Under the pieces are notes generated by a model. The model searched no databases. It was not told where the DNA came from and saw only the letters and a program-made list of their open reading frames with translations. Positions 42,699-50,941 of a DNA stretch of 64,000 nt are shown one piece after another. How positions within the stretch are numbered: position 1 is the stretch's first letter; every line of letters begins with the position of its first letter. The DNA is taken from positions 78,861 to 142,860 of the forward strand of contig CAJUDM010000010.1 in NCBI GenBank assembly GCA_910584915.1, read 5' to 3'. The DNA comes from an uncultured Lachnospiraceae bacterium (GTDB lineage Bacteria > Bacillota > Clostridia > Lachnospirales > Lachnospiraceae). The position numbers were made by a program, and so were the translations under genes.

Positions 42699-43748
42699 TC
42701 AAGGGGCTGCCGCAAGTGACGGGCTCGCCTGCTTTATAAATTTCTTTTTCCGGGGATCGCCCTCCGCACAGTAAATATCCAGCCGGCTCAGATCAAAAAC
42801 ACTGCTCCACACCGTCTCAAAATCAGGCTCGTCATCATACTGGCAGATAAAGCCGTAGTCCCCTCTCAGAAGGCGCTCTGTCTCCTCCACATGATCCTGC
42901 GCGCCAACTATATACTTATGAAAGCTGTCCATAACCGTTCTGTACCGCCTCTCGGAACCGTAATCATTCCCATCCGCATCATCATATCCTTTCATCTCAC
43001 CGGAAGTAAAACTGTTGACCGTACAGACGATCCCGCCGCCCTCAAACTCTTCCGCTCTCCTGATCCGTTTCACGGACGGCGTACATTCCACTACCGCCAT
43101 CTCCCCGCTTTTGTCCGCCAGCAGAATATTGCAGTTGGAAGCCACGGGAAGCCTTAAAAGCAACGATACCGCCTGCTCCTCATCCTCCGCCTTCTCCAGC
43201 AGATACCGCACGATAAAACAGGAATTAAAACCCGGCTGAATCTTTTTCAGATCCGTCATCACAAAGGTCATCGCCGCCGCAAGCCCGTGTTCATTTACGC
43301 CTTCCTCGCCATTGATAAAGGAAGAGGTCGTGATATGAAACCGCCTCCCACTCTTTGGCGCATAGAGTTCACTCTTACAGCCCCTCCGCAGATAAGGGGG
43401 AAGATCGTTATTCCTGCCGTAGATCACTCTGTCTTTCACAGCATAGGCAAAAGCCGTACATCCCCGCACCTCCACAGGGATATTCTCTTTCAGATTATAC
43501 AGACAGCACCCCATGCACAGCATCCAGGATGCAAACTGCAAATAATCCACACCAATCACATCCGTAACCCCCCTGATCTCCTCACACACTTCCGGAAAAA
43601 ATTCCCGCAGGATCTTCTCGCTCTCCCTTCCGTGGGCAAGCTGAAACTCATCCAGTTTCAGCGGGAAAGATATACCGCTCCTGATAAATATTTTTCCGCA
43701 TTTTGCGCCCATCTCGTAATGAGTGCCTTTACATCTCAAATGATACAT
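42699..43748 (-). CDS. C45-type acyltransferase/peptidase (penicillin acyltransferase-like)
   Basis: A 349-residue N-terminal-nucleophile hydrolase relative. The likely catalytic Cys follows the conserved VRGCTAFAYAV. VIYGRNNDLPPYL and GEEGVNEHGLAAAMTFV are family segments downstream. In characterised members autoprocessing exposes the Cys, and they hydrolyse or form amides such as those of beta-lactams, conjugated bile acids or N-acyl amino acids. The substrate here is unknown. It has a good own promoter (TTGACA-17-TACACT). Confidence 0.82.
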   Translation of the reverse strand: MYHLRCKGTHYEMGAKCGKIFIRSGISFPLKLDEFQLAHGRESEKILREFFPEVCEEIRGVTDVIGVDYLQFASWMLCMGCCLYNLKENIPVEVRGCTAFAYAVKDRVIYGRNNDLPPYLRRGCKSELYAPKSGRRFHITTSSFINGEEGVNEHGLAAAMTFVMTDLKKIQPGFNSCFIVRYLLEKAEDEEQAVSLLLRLPVASNCNILLADKSGEMAVVECTPSVKRIRRAEEFEGGGIVCTVNSFTSGEMKGYDDADGNDYGSERRYRTVMDSFHKYIVGAQDHVEETERLLRGDYGFICQYDDEPDFETVWSSVFDLSRLDIYCAEGDPRKKKFIKQASPSLAAAP

Positions 43749-43805
43749 TGTCTGCTTCTCCTTTCATACACGCCTTATTTTATGTCCTGCCTGCGCCATA
43801 TGAAA

Positions 43806-43834
43806 AGTGTAATAAAATATAAATTTTATGTCAA
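43806..43834 (-). promoter_or_regulatory. Promoter of the C45-type acyltransferase gene
   Basis: Minus strand TTGACA (43834-43829), 17 bp, TACACT (43811-43806), 58 bp before the start codon. Confidence 0.7.
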
Positions 43835-43858
43835 TCAATTAATATTATTCTTTCTCGA

Positions 43859-43887
43859 TTGACAGGATCTGCTTTTCAGGATAATAT
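43859..43887 (+). promoter_or_regulatory. Promoter facing the TIGR04076 gene
   Basis: TTGACA (43859-43864), 17 bp, TAATAT (43882-43887). It starts 25 bp from the divergent acyltransferase promoter and gives a leader of about 130 bases. Confidence 0.65.
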
Positions 43888-44023
43888 AATGAAAATGTGA
43901 AAACAAAAAATATTGTCAAAGGCGACATGATACAGATATATTCAGAATTGCAGAAAATCTGACGAATTGGGGCGTCAATTGGATGCTCTGTATCCGTTTG
44001 ACTCGTTGCTTGTGGGAATAAAA

Positions 44024-44347
44024 ATGGGAAAAAAAGTAAAGATCACCGTATTGAAAAAAGAGTTTTACCCTGAACTGGCGGAGCGCTATCTCACAGAAGG
44101 CGCCTCTGTCGGTCCCTGCGCGCTGTTACAGGAAGGCGATGAATTTATTTTTGAGGGGAACGCAAAAATGCCGGAACATTTCTGCCCCTGGGCTTGGATC
44201 GATATCTATCAAAGCGTAAATGCCATCGCTTCCGGTTCCACGTTCACGCCCTGGAACAACCGGGATGGACAGACTATCGTATGCTGTACGGACGGCATAC
44301 GCCCTGTCATCTTTGATGTCCGGGCGATTGAGGAGGATGTTTCATAG
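44024..44347 (+). CDS. TIGR04076 family small protein
   Basis: A 107-residue protein. Characteristic elements are KVKITVLKKEFYPELAERYL at the start, GPCALLQEGDEF, PEHFCPWAWIDIYQSVNAIASG and the Cys pair in TIVCCTDGIRPVIF. The conserved cysteines could bind a metal or cluster; the function of this family is unknown. GTGGGAAT precedes ATG 44024. The gene stands alone. Confidence 0.8.
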   Translation: MGKKVKITVLKKEFYPELAERYLTEGASVGPCALLQEGDEFIFEGNAKMPEHFCPWAWIDIYQSVNAIASGSTFTPWNNRDGQTIVCCTDGIRPVIFDVRAIEEDVS

Positions 44348-44391
44348 ACGACGTTTTCTAAATGATGTTTTCACTCACTATATACTGTCTT

Positions 44392-44901
44392 TTATACGTC
44401 CAAATTTCTTTTATAAACTTCTAATATATAAGATTTTCCATTCCGGATATCCGTTTTCTGCTCCGCCCGCAGAAATACAAATCCGCAGGATAACGCTAAC
44501 GCCTTTGAGGCGGAATTGCCGCTCCTTGTAGAATAATAAAATTCTGTCCCGCCCAGAGAAGTACAGTATTGGAGCAGCAGCCCAAGGACCTGTCTGCCAT
44601 ACCCCCTGCCCGTATATTCCGGTCCGATAGCAATGCCGGTATCCTCATAAACGCCTGCCTGTATTTCCTTCACGCCCGCAAACCCGATCGCCTGCCCGCT
44701 TTTCTTCTCATAAACCAGCCAGGCATCGTGCTCCTTTTGCCATGCGATGGTTCTCCTCATCCGCTCCTTTGCCGAATCCTCATCGGTTGTCACCTTCCAC
44801 AGCATAAATTCCGCGCTCTCCGGCCTCGAGAAGACATTGCGGTACATCGGTTTCCAGTCCTCATATTTTGCTTTTCCCAGAATGATATTTTCTGTCTCCA
44901 T
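44392..44901 (-). CDS. GNAT N-acetyltransferase
   Basis: A 169-residue acetyltransferase. The acetyl-CoA loop is in IAIGPEYTGRGYGRQVLGLLLQYC. The preceding strand is GQAIGFAGVKEI and the last part is SKALALSCGFVF, as in RimJ/RimL-type members. AGGACAG precedes ATG 44901. A longer frame would run into the remnant of the ATPase gene upstream. Substrate unknown. Confidence 0.85.
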   Translation of the reverse strand: METENIILGKAKYEDWKPMYRNVFSRPESAEFMLWKVTTDEDSAKERMRRTIAWQKEHDAWLVYEKKSGQAIGFAGVKEIQAGVYEDTGIAIGPEYTGRGYGRQVLGLLLQYCTSLGGTEFYYSTRSGNSASKALALSCGFVFLRAEQKTDIRNGKSYILEVYKRNLDV

Positions 44902-44929
44902 CGGCTGTCCTGTTCCGATAAGTTTATTA

Positions 44930-46227
44930 TCAAATTTCAAATTTTTCTATCCTGCACTGATGCTTTCTGCTTCTCTTATCGTAGCTGATCCCGACAAGCA
45001 AAATATTCCCTTTGTACTCTTTCAGAGCAGATACACATCCTCCGATGCATTGACAGCTCTCATCACTTCATCCCAGCCATCATTTTTGACCGCCCGAAGA
45101 AAAGCGCCCCTCACTTCCTCATTCGGGATGAAAACCTCTTTTGTTTTATTGTCATAAGCCAGATACCCCATGTGGATCAGCAAGGTAACTACATCATCCG
45201 CAGAATTGAACGAAATGATATCATTCTGAAAAGACTCCACATCAATCATGCATCTACGATTCCCCAGCATGTCTACGACCATCTGTCTTAAACCGTCAAA
45301 GTCCATCGCAATATACATCATCAAAGATTCATAAGTTTCTGTGCCTGACCAGTAATTTCCGAATTCTCTGCTGTCTACAGCCTCAATTACAGAATTAGGA
45401 CTGTAAACATGCCCTGCTCCTCCCAAAAAATACCCGTCATACCAGCGCTGCATTTCCTCAAAAGGCATATCATGTTCCTTACATAGAACTCTTACTTCCT
45501 CTTCTGTAAACCCCACAAACTCTGCCATCTGTCTCGGACTGATCATCGTATGCTCCCTGAAATTATTGAGCGCCGACTGTGTACCATATTTCTTGATCGG
45601 CAAAATTCCAGTAATATATGCAAGTTTTAAAAATGCTCCCGATGGAGTCCCCTTAAACAATCCTCTGAGCAGGTTGATATATTCCTTCTGGAGCTTCTCA
45701 TTATTTTTATCCTCACGAAACAGACAGTCCCACTCATCGATGATAATGACAAACTGTTCTTTCGTGGAAACATTTATATTTGCCAGTACGGAAGGCAGTG
45801 AAATATCCGCGTCCTGAACACATTCCGGATATTCTTTTTTCAGTTCGGCAATCACCTGCTCCTGGATATAACTCACGATCCGGACAGAGGAATTTCTTTT
45901 CATCTCCTCCAGTGCATTCCCGTACATCCATTGGATGTCCAGAAAGATTACATTATATTTATTTAAATGCTGCCTGAAAAATTTGTTTTGGCTTATCCTT
46001 AATCCTTCAAACAAATTTTCAGAGCTACAGCCTCTACTGTAATATGCTGCCAGCATCGTCACAGCCATTGTTTTTCCAAATCTTCTCGGTCTGCTGGAAC
46101 AGATAAGCGGCCTGTCCTTCCCGATTCGGCTATTTGTATACCCTATCAGTTCTGTCTTATCAACATACAATTCCGAATTGACAGAAGCCATAAACTGTTC
46201 ATTTCCCGGATTTAAGTAGATACCCAT
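44930..46227 (-). pseudogene. AAA-ATPase/PD-(D/E)XK protein with the nuclease domain deleted and frame-shifted
   Basis: 45022-46227 encodes 401 residues of the AAA_ATPase-like family: MGIYLNPGNEQF, YVDKTELIGYTN, Walker A-like SSRPRRFGKTMAVTML, and Walker B-like VIIIDEWDCLF. Full members continue into a PD-(D/E)XK nuclease of about 130 residues. Here the frame stops at 45022. In a shifted frame 45025-44930 reads LKEYKGNILLVGISYDKRSR then HQCRIEKFEI, the normal C-terminal end of that nuclease. So the middle of the nuclease is gone and the ends are fused out of frame. GAGGAG precedes ATG 46227. The shortened ATPase could still be made. Confidence 0.78.
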
Positions 46228-46475
46228 TTCTGTACGCTCCTCACTGATCAGATAAATATCCACAGGATTAAATTCTTATTCTATTTACGCAATTCATCTA
46301 TCATAACTCCCACAATTTCATTTACCACTCAAACTAAGCTGTATGTCTCATTATGATTTATCTTCTGTTTAATGTCAATATTCTGGTCTCTCAAATACTC
46401 AGACAGCGTAATTATAGAAGGCTGACCGAAAGCGCTGACTAAATGACATTGATGCCAAACTGTTATCCGACAGCT

Positions 46476-47240
46476 TCACTTTCCCGCCACGATCAGATAA
46501 CGATGAATTGTTCCTTCTACCTTCCCTTCCAGCTCGATCACTCTCTGCATTTTAAGCAGCGCATCAAAACAGCGCTCCACAGAAAATCCCGGAAACTCCC
46601 ACTCGATAATATGCGCAAACCACACAAATGCTCCCACATCGTAAAACCGGACAGGCCGATACGCTTCCTCCGCCCGCAGTATATGAAATCCCGCATTCTC
46701 AAATGCGTCTCTCTGCTCCTTCAGGTTCAGGTGCGGATAAGGTTTCGGAGTGCCAGGGAGAACCATCTCGACCAGATCCCTGTCGTTGTCCCCGCCCACC
46801 TGCTCTGTCACAAAAATTCCATCCTTTCTCAAAAGGCGGTGAAGCTCTCCGGCATCAAAATCACCGTGTCTGTTGATTATCAAATCAAAACTTCCACTGT
46901 CGTATGGAACCCTCGAAGGCGTGTCGCAGGCTCTGAAATCAATGCCCAGAGGCAGCAACTTTTCTCTGCACAGTTCCACATTGGGACCATACCCTTCCGT
47001 CGCCGCAGTTTTATGGAACGGATGCTCAAGCGTCAGCAGAAATTCACCGCCTCCCGTGTCATAATCCAACAGATCGAAATCCTTCCTCAAATACTGCCGA
47101 ACAATGCTTTCATAATCCCACGGCAGGTCCCTCTCCTCCTCATATCTGCCATAAATATGAGAAAAATCCCAGCCGTGAATATGCGCCGCTTCCTCCTCTT
47201 CTTTCCAGATGGCTCTCCATTCCGATTCGTTTCTTTCCAT
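46476..47240 (-). CDS. Class I SAM-dependent methyltransferase
   Basis: A 254-residue enzyme. Motif I is DLLDYDTGGGEFLLTL. NVELCREKLLPLGIDF and the FDLIINRHGDFD strand follow as motifs II-IV. LHRLLRKDGIFVTEQVGGDND is the post-IV segment. AGGAGAAAG precedes the ATG. The layout resembles small-molecule or RlmA-like methyltransferases. The substrate cannot be assigned. It follows the next gene by 41 bp on the same strand. Confidence 0.85.
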   Translation of the reverse strand: MERNESEWRAIWKEEEEAAHIHGWDFSHIYGRYEEERDLPWDYESIVRQYLRKDFDLLDYDTGGGEFLLTLEHPFHKTAATEGYGPNVELCREKLLPLGIDFRACDTPSRVPYDSGSFDLIINRHGDFDAGELHRLLRKDGIFVTEQVGGDNDRDLVEMVLPGTPKPYPHLNLKEQRDAFENAGFHILRAEEAYRPVRFYDVGAFVWFAHIIEWEFPGFSVERCFDALLKMQRVIELEGKVEGTIHRYLIVAGK

Positions 47241-47281
47241 TGCTTTCTCCTGTCATTTTATATGAAGTATCTTTGAACCTG

Positions 47282-48604
47282 TCACATAACCCGTTTCCTC
47301 TCCACCCGCCCCGACAGCCCATGATAATACCGCATAAACCGGCACACCTCATCATAAACCTCCAAAACAGCCTGCCGCCGCCTCCCCGGATCTGCGATCT
47401 TTTCCGTCTCCGCGAAAAGCCGCGCATTATAATATAAAACAGCCATGGAATCTCCGGGATCACTGCAGGCATCCTGCCGCTCTTTCAGGATGCTCTTCAT
47501 ATAGTCCGCCCCATATTCCACGCACTCCGAAAGCAATCTGTAGCCTTCCGCCTCTCTCCCCGAAAGCAGCTCCCACACGCCGAACAGATATTCTTCTGCC
47601 CGCCAGGGATCTTTTTTGTCCCCGCGACTCAGATCCCACATATATCTGTTTGTCCGGGGATCATTTGGGCCTGTCTCCACGGCTTTTAAGTAGTCCAGAC
47701 GTTCTTTCGCAAAGTAAGTCTCCAGAGAACCGATCTTCTCCCACTCAGGAAAGATCCCGACGGCGAGATAAGCCAGAATATCGTCGAATTTCCGGTTTAT
47801 CTTCTCCACCTCCGCCTGATCCACCGCGCTTGATCCATACTGGATCACACCCCAGTCTTTCTGCATCTTCCTGAAATATTCTCCCTGGCTGACATCGCCG
47901 GGCAATCCCAAGATCCCCGTGCTTATGGCATAGATCGGACAGATATAACAGACCATCGCCTCGTAGCCGCCGCCTCTGAAATACCCGATAAACTTAAGGA
48001 AACAAACCAGCCCGTTTTTCTCCTTCACAAAAGTCTTAGGACCCGCCTTCTTAAAACCGTAAGCCTTCGCAAGGGGCGCGATCTTCGCCTGCATGTTCTC
48101 CTTCAGGCGAAGCTTCAACTCCCTGCGGCACTCTTTCCACTGTACATCATCTCTGGCACTCTTATAGGAAAAAACCGGCGCCGGGATCTGCCCTTTCGGT
48201 GTTCCAAGAAGGCTCTTCCAGTCAAAAACTACGGGCTCCGCCGGATGCTTTTCCAGATATTTTTCCCACCGTGCCCTCTCAGGCGCTGTCTGCCTGCGAA
48301 AATGATTCAGCAGATCCTTCCTCTCCTGCGCCTCTTCCTCCAGCGCTTTCTTCTCATAATAATCGGATGCCTTCACGGGACGCCCCTGGGCATGAAAATA
48401 GTAGGCAGCACCGCTCTGGGTTTTCGTCATACAGTAATAGCAGGGACGCCACCCATCAGGCATCATCCGCCGGATGTCCCCGCGGTTGAGAGCCTTCTCC
48501 AGCAGGCTTTCATGCCCCTTCCACCACTTCTCCCAATCCGCCGGCTCCACTTCGCCCTCCATCACCCGCAGAAATACTTTTTTCATCTCATCCTGAAAGT
48601 TCAT
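47282..48604 (-). CDS. Protein of unknown function with DUF4304-like part
   Basis: A 440-residue soluble protein. The middle (about residues 170-260) has APLAKAYGFKKAGPKTFVKE and LVCFLKFIGYFRGGGYEAM, which looks like the DUF4304 pattern of a GF-K-F core followed by long strands. The N-terminal 150 residues are charged and helical. The C-terminal third contains possible helical repeats. AAAGGAC lies about nine bases before the ATG. It is probably co-transcribed with the methyltransferase. Proteins like this occur in toxin-immunity neighbourhoods, which is weak evidence only. Confidence 0.6.
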   Translation of the reverse strand: MNFQDEMKKVFLRVMEGEVEPADWEKWWKGHESLLEKALNRGDIRRMMPDGWRPCYYCMTKTQSGAAYYFHAQGRPVKASDYYEKKALEEEAQERKDLLNHFRRQTAPERARWEKYLEKHPAEPVVFDWKSLLGTPKGQIPAPVFSYKSARDDVQWKECRRELKLRLKENMQAKIAPLAKAYGFKKAGPKTFVKEKNGLVCFLKFIGYFRGGGYEAMVCYICPIYAISTGILGLPGDVSQGEYFRKMQKDWGVIQYGSSAVDQAEVEKINRKFDDILAYLAVGIFPEWEKIGSLETYFAKERLDYLKAVETGPNDPRTNRYMWDLSRGDKKDPWRAEEYLFGVWELLSGREAEGYRLLSECVEYGADYMKSILKERQDACSDPGDSMAVLYYNARLFAETEKIADPGRRRQAVLEVYDEVCRFMRYYHGLSGRVERKRVM

Positions 48605-48663
48605 ATGTTCTGGTCCTTTTTCCGTTTATCTCTTTTATAAAAATGTGGTTAAGATAAAAATCT

Positions 48664-50871
48664 TTAATTAGAATCAAGATAATCTTCCATCAGCTCCACC
48701 GCGATCTCCCTTGCCGTCTGGCTTGACGCATTTTCATCGCCGTTCTCCCCCAGATAGACACAAAAATAGATCCGCTCCTCACCCTTCTCGGCAAATCCCG
48801 TATACCATGCGTCCACGGTCACGCCCTTCGCCTTCCCCATCCCGGTTTTTCCGTAAATCGAAATATCGGTGCGCTCGTTTTCCTCCATCCGCATTACCTC
48901 TCTCAGCGCCTTCCGCGTATCTTCCGAATAAACGGTATCCTCCCCGAAAATGCGCTCCATCACCTCCGTCTGTTCCACCGGCGATATCGCAAGGGAAGAC
49001 TCGATCCAGAAACCGGTCAACGCGGGATTGCTGTTGTTCGTATTTTGCCGCCCCTCCCAGTCGGAAATATCATGGTTTCCATACCCGAGACGGCTTAACT
49101 CCTCCTGCATCAGCTCCGGTCCGATCTCGTCGATGACCTCCCGGAAATACCAGACGCAGGACTCCCGGAACGCCTCTTTAAAATCAATATCCCGATTCCA
49201 CTTTTCATTCCAGAACTTCTCCCCGTTCCACCGCCGCAGGGAATGATCCGGATCGATGAGCCCGTTTTCCAGCGCAATACAGGACGAGACGATCTTAAAG
49301 GTGGAACAGGGGGAAGTCCTCCTCTCTGCGAGCTCTCTGTTATATATCGTATACTCATCACTCTCCGCATCATACAATACGGCGGCTCCCTGCAGCCCGT
49401 CAAAATATCCGTCAAAATCCGCCTCCATGACGCCCGTCGAAAAAAAGCCGTAATCCATTTCCAGATTGTGCAGTCCGTAACACCCCAGTTTATCGCTCTC
49501 ACTTTGAAATTCACGGCGCTCCGGCATCCAACTGCAAAATTCTGCCGCGCCGTATAATTCGCTCCCCGGCACATACCCTTTAGCCTGCGGCGTATAAAAC
49601 AAAAAGGATGCGCCAGGCTTCAACGCATCGCTATCCATCCCGTCCAGACCGTACGGCTCACTGGAAATATACCGTATCTCATCCTCGATCCACTCTTCCC
49701 CAACCGGATATTCGGTATCAATCTCAAGCTCCTCAAGCATCAGCGAATAAGAAGCAGGGCTGATCTGCCTGATCCCTCCGAAACGCCCGTGAAACCGGCA
49801 GACAGATACCGTGCCGCAGGGATAATCCTCCCCTGTCCAGCCCGCATCGGAATCCGTATATTCCCCGGCAAAAGAACCGTCCGGCTGCAGCATGAGCATG
49901 GTCCGCCATGCGCCCACTCCGCTGCTGAACCTCATCTCCATCCCCCGCTCAAAGGGGAGTGCATCGCAGTCCACAGAAGTGTCCGTCCACTCCCTCCCGC
50001 TCATCTCCACCTGAAACACCCGCAGATTTTCCGCAAGCGACGCTGCCTCATCCCTGACAAAGCCCGTCCCCTCACTGTCCAGCCACCACAGGGTATCTCT
50101 CAACTCCCCCTCTTTCTCAAAGGTTTCCTGCAGTTCGCCGTCCGTATGAAGCAACAGAACGCTGTTGGCGAACAGTCCGTTTACCTCCTCCGCAAAATCG
50201 GCTATCACCTCCGCCTCAAATTCCCTGTGGAGCGGGGTGCCAAAACTGATATCAAACGAAACCTCATTATTCTGCACCGGAGTCGGTCTGTTATCCTCCA
50301 GCGTACACAGCGTATAGCTGTAATCGCCGCATCCCACATACATGACCGGATAGTAATAGAGCAGATAATCCTCCCCGTCCAGCCTGCACAGGAAAACAAA
50401 CTTCTGCCCCCGGTAGTCGCGGAAAACTTCCTCCTGCCAAAACATCTCCCCATCCTCCCGGATTTCGAGCCTCCTGCCGTCCCTATTTTCCGTCTCTACG
50501 ATGCGGAGTTCCTCCAGGATTCCGTTTCGATTCAGGTCAGTTTCAGGCAGATCTTTCGGATATAAAATGCCCGAACCTTCCGCACTGTCCGTATTGACTT
50601 TTTCGCTTTCATCTCCCGCATTTTCCGCGCCAGCCATACCCTCAGCGGTATCGCCCTCCCCGCTTATCTGAGAATTTTGCGCGCCGCTGCTGTCCCCCAC
50701 ATTTCCGTTCTTCGCTCTCCGGCTTATAAATACCGTCATTCCTGTGAGCAAAAGGACAGTAACAAGGATCATCATAACAAAAACGGGTTTTTTATGTAGA
50801 AATAAATTTTTCATATCAAATTTTTTGTTATGCAGATAATCTTTTAAACCTCTTTGTTCTCTCATATACAT
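48664..50871 (-). CDS. Membrane-anchored class D beta-lactamase/penicillin-binding-like protein
   Basis: A 735-residue protein. An N-terminal cytoplasmic stretch and one membrane span (about residues 25-45) precede an acidic Ser/Gly linker and a large external region (about 90-470) not recognised. The C-terminal 250 residues carry all active-site elements of class D enzymes and BlaR sensors in order: STFK (nucleophile Ser and Lys), SCV, YGN and KTG. The metallopeptidase half of BlaR1 is absent. ATG 50871 follows GGAAAG. It could be a beta-lactamase, a sensor or a transpeptidase; the sequence alone does not decide. Confidence 0.82.
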   Translation of the reverse strand: MYMREQRGLKDYLHNKKFDMKNLFLHKKPVFVMMILVTVLLLTGMTVFISRRAKNGNVGDSSGAQNSQISGEGDTAEGMAGAENAGDESEKVNTDSAEGSGILYPKDLPETDLNRNGILEELRIVETENRDGRRLEIREDGEMFWQEEVFRDYRGQKFVFLCRLDGEDYLLYYYPVMYVGCGDYSYTLCTLEDNRPTPVQNNEVSFDISFGTPLHREFEAEVIADFAEEVNGLFANSVLLLHTDGELQETFEKEGELRDTLWWLDSEGTGFVRDEAASLAENLRVFQVEMSGREWTDTSVDCDALPFERGMEMRFSSGVGAWRTMLMLQPDGSFAGEYTDSDAGWTGEDYPCGTVSVCRFHGRFGGIRQISPASYSLMLEELEIDTEYPVGEEWIEDEIRYISSEPYGLDGMDSDALKPGASFLFYTPQAKGYVPGSELYGAAEFCSWMPERREFQSESDKLGCYGLHNLEMDYGFFSTGVMEADFDGYFDGLQGAAVLYDAESDEYTIYNRELAERRTSPCSTFKIVSSCIALENGLIDPDHSLRRWNGEKFWNEKWNRDIDFKEAFRESCVWYFREVIDEIGPELMQEELSRLGYGNHDISDWEGRQNTNNSNPALTGFWIESSLAISPVEQTEVMERIFGEDTVYSEDTRKALREVMRMEENERTDISIYGKTGMGKAKGVTVDAWYTGFAEKGEERIYFCVYLGENGDENASSQTAREIAVELMEDYLDSN

Positions 50872-50941
50872 AACCCGTCTTTCCGCGAAAGGCATCGATG
50901 GGGTTATAAAACCCGTTAGTTACCTTCTGTTTTCTAATATA

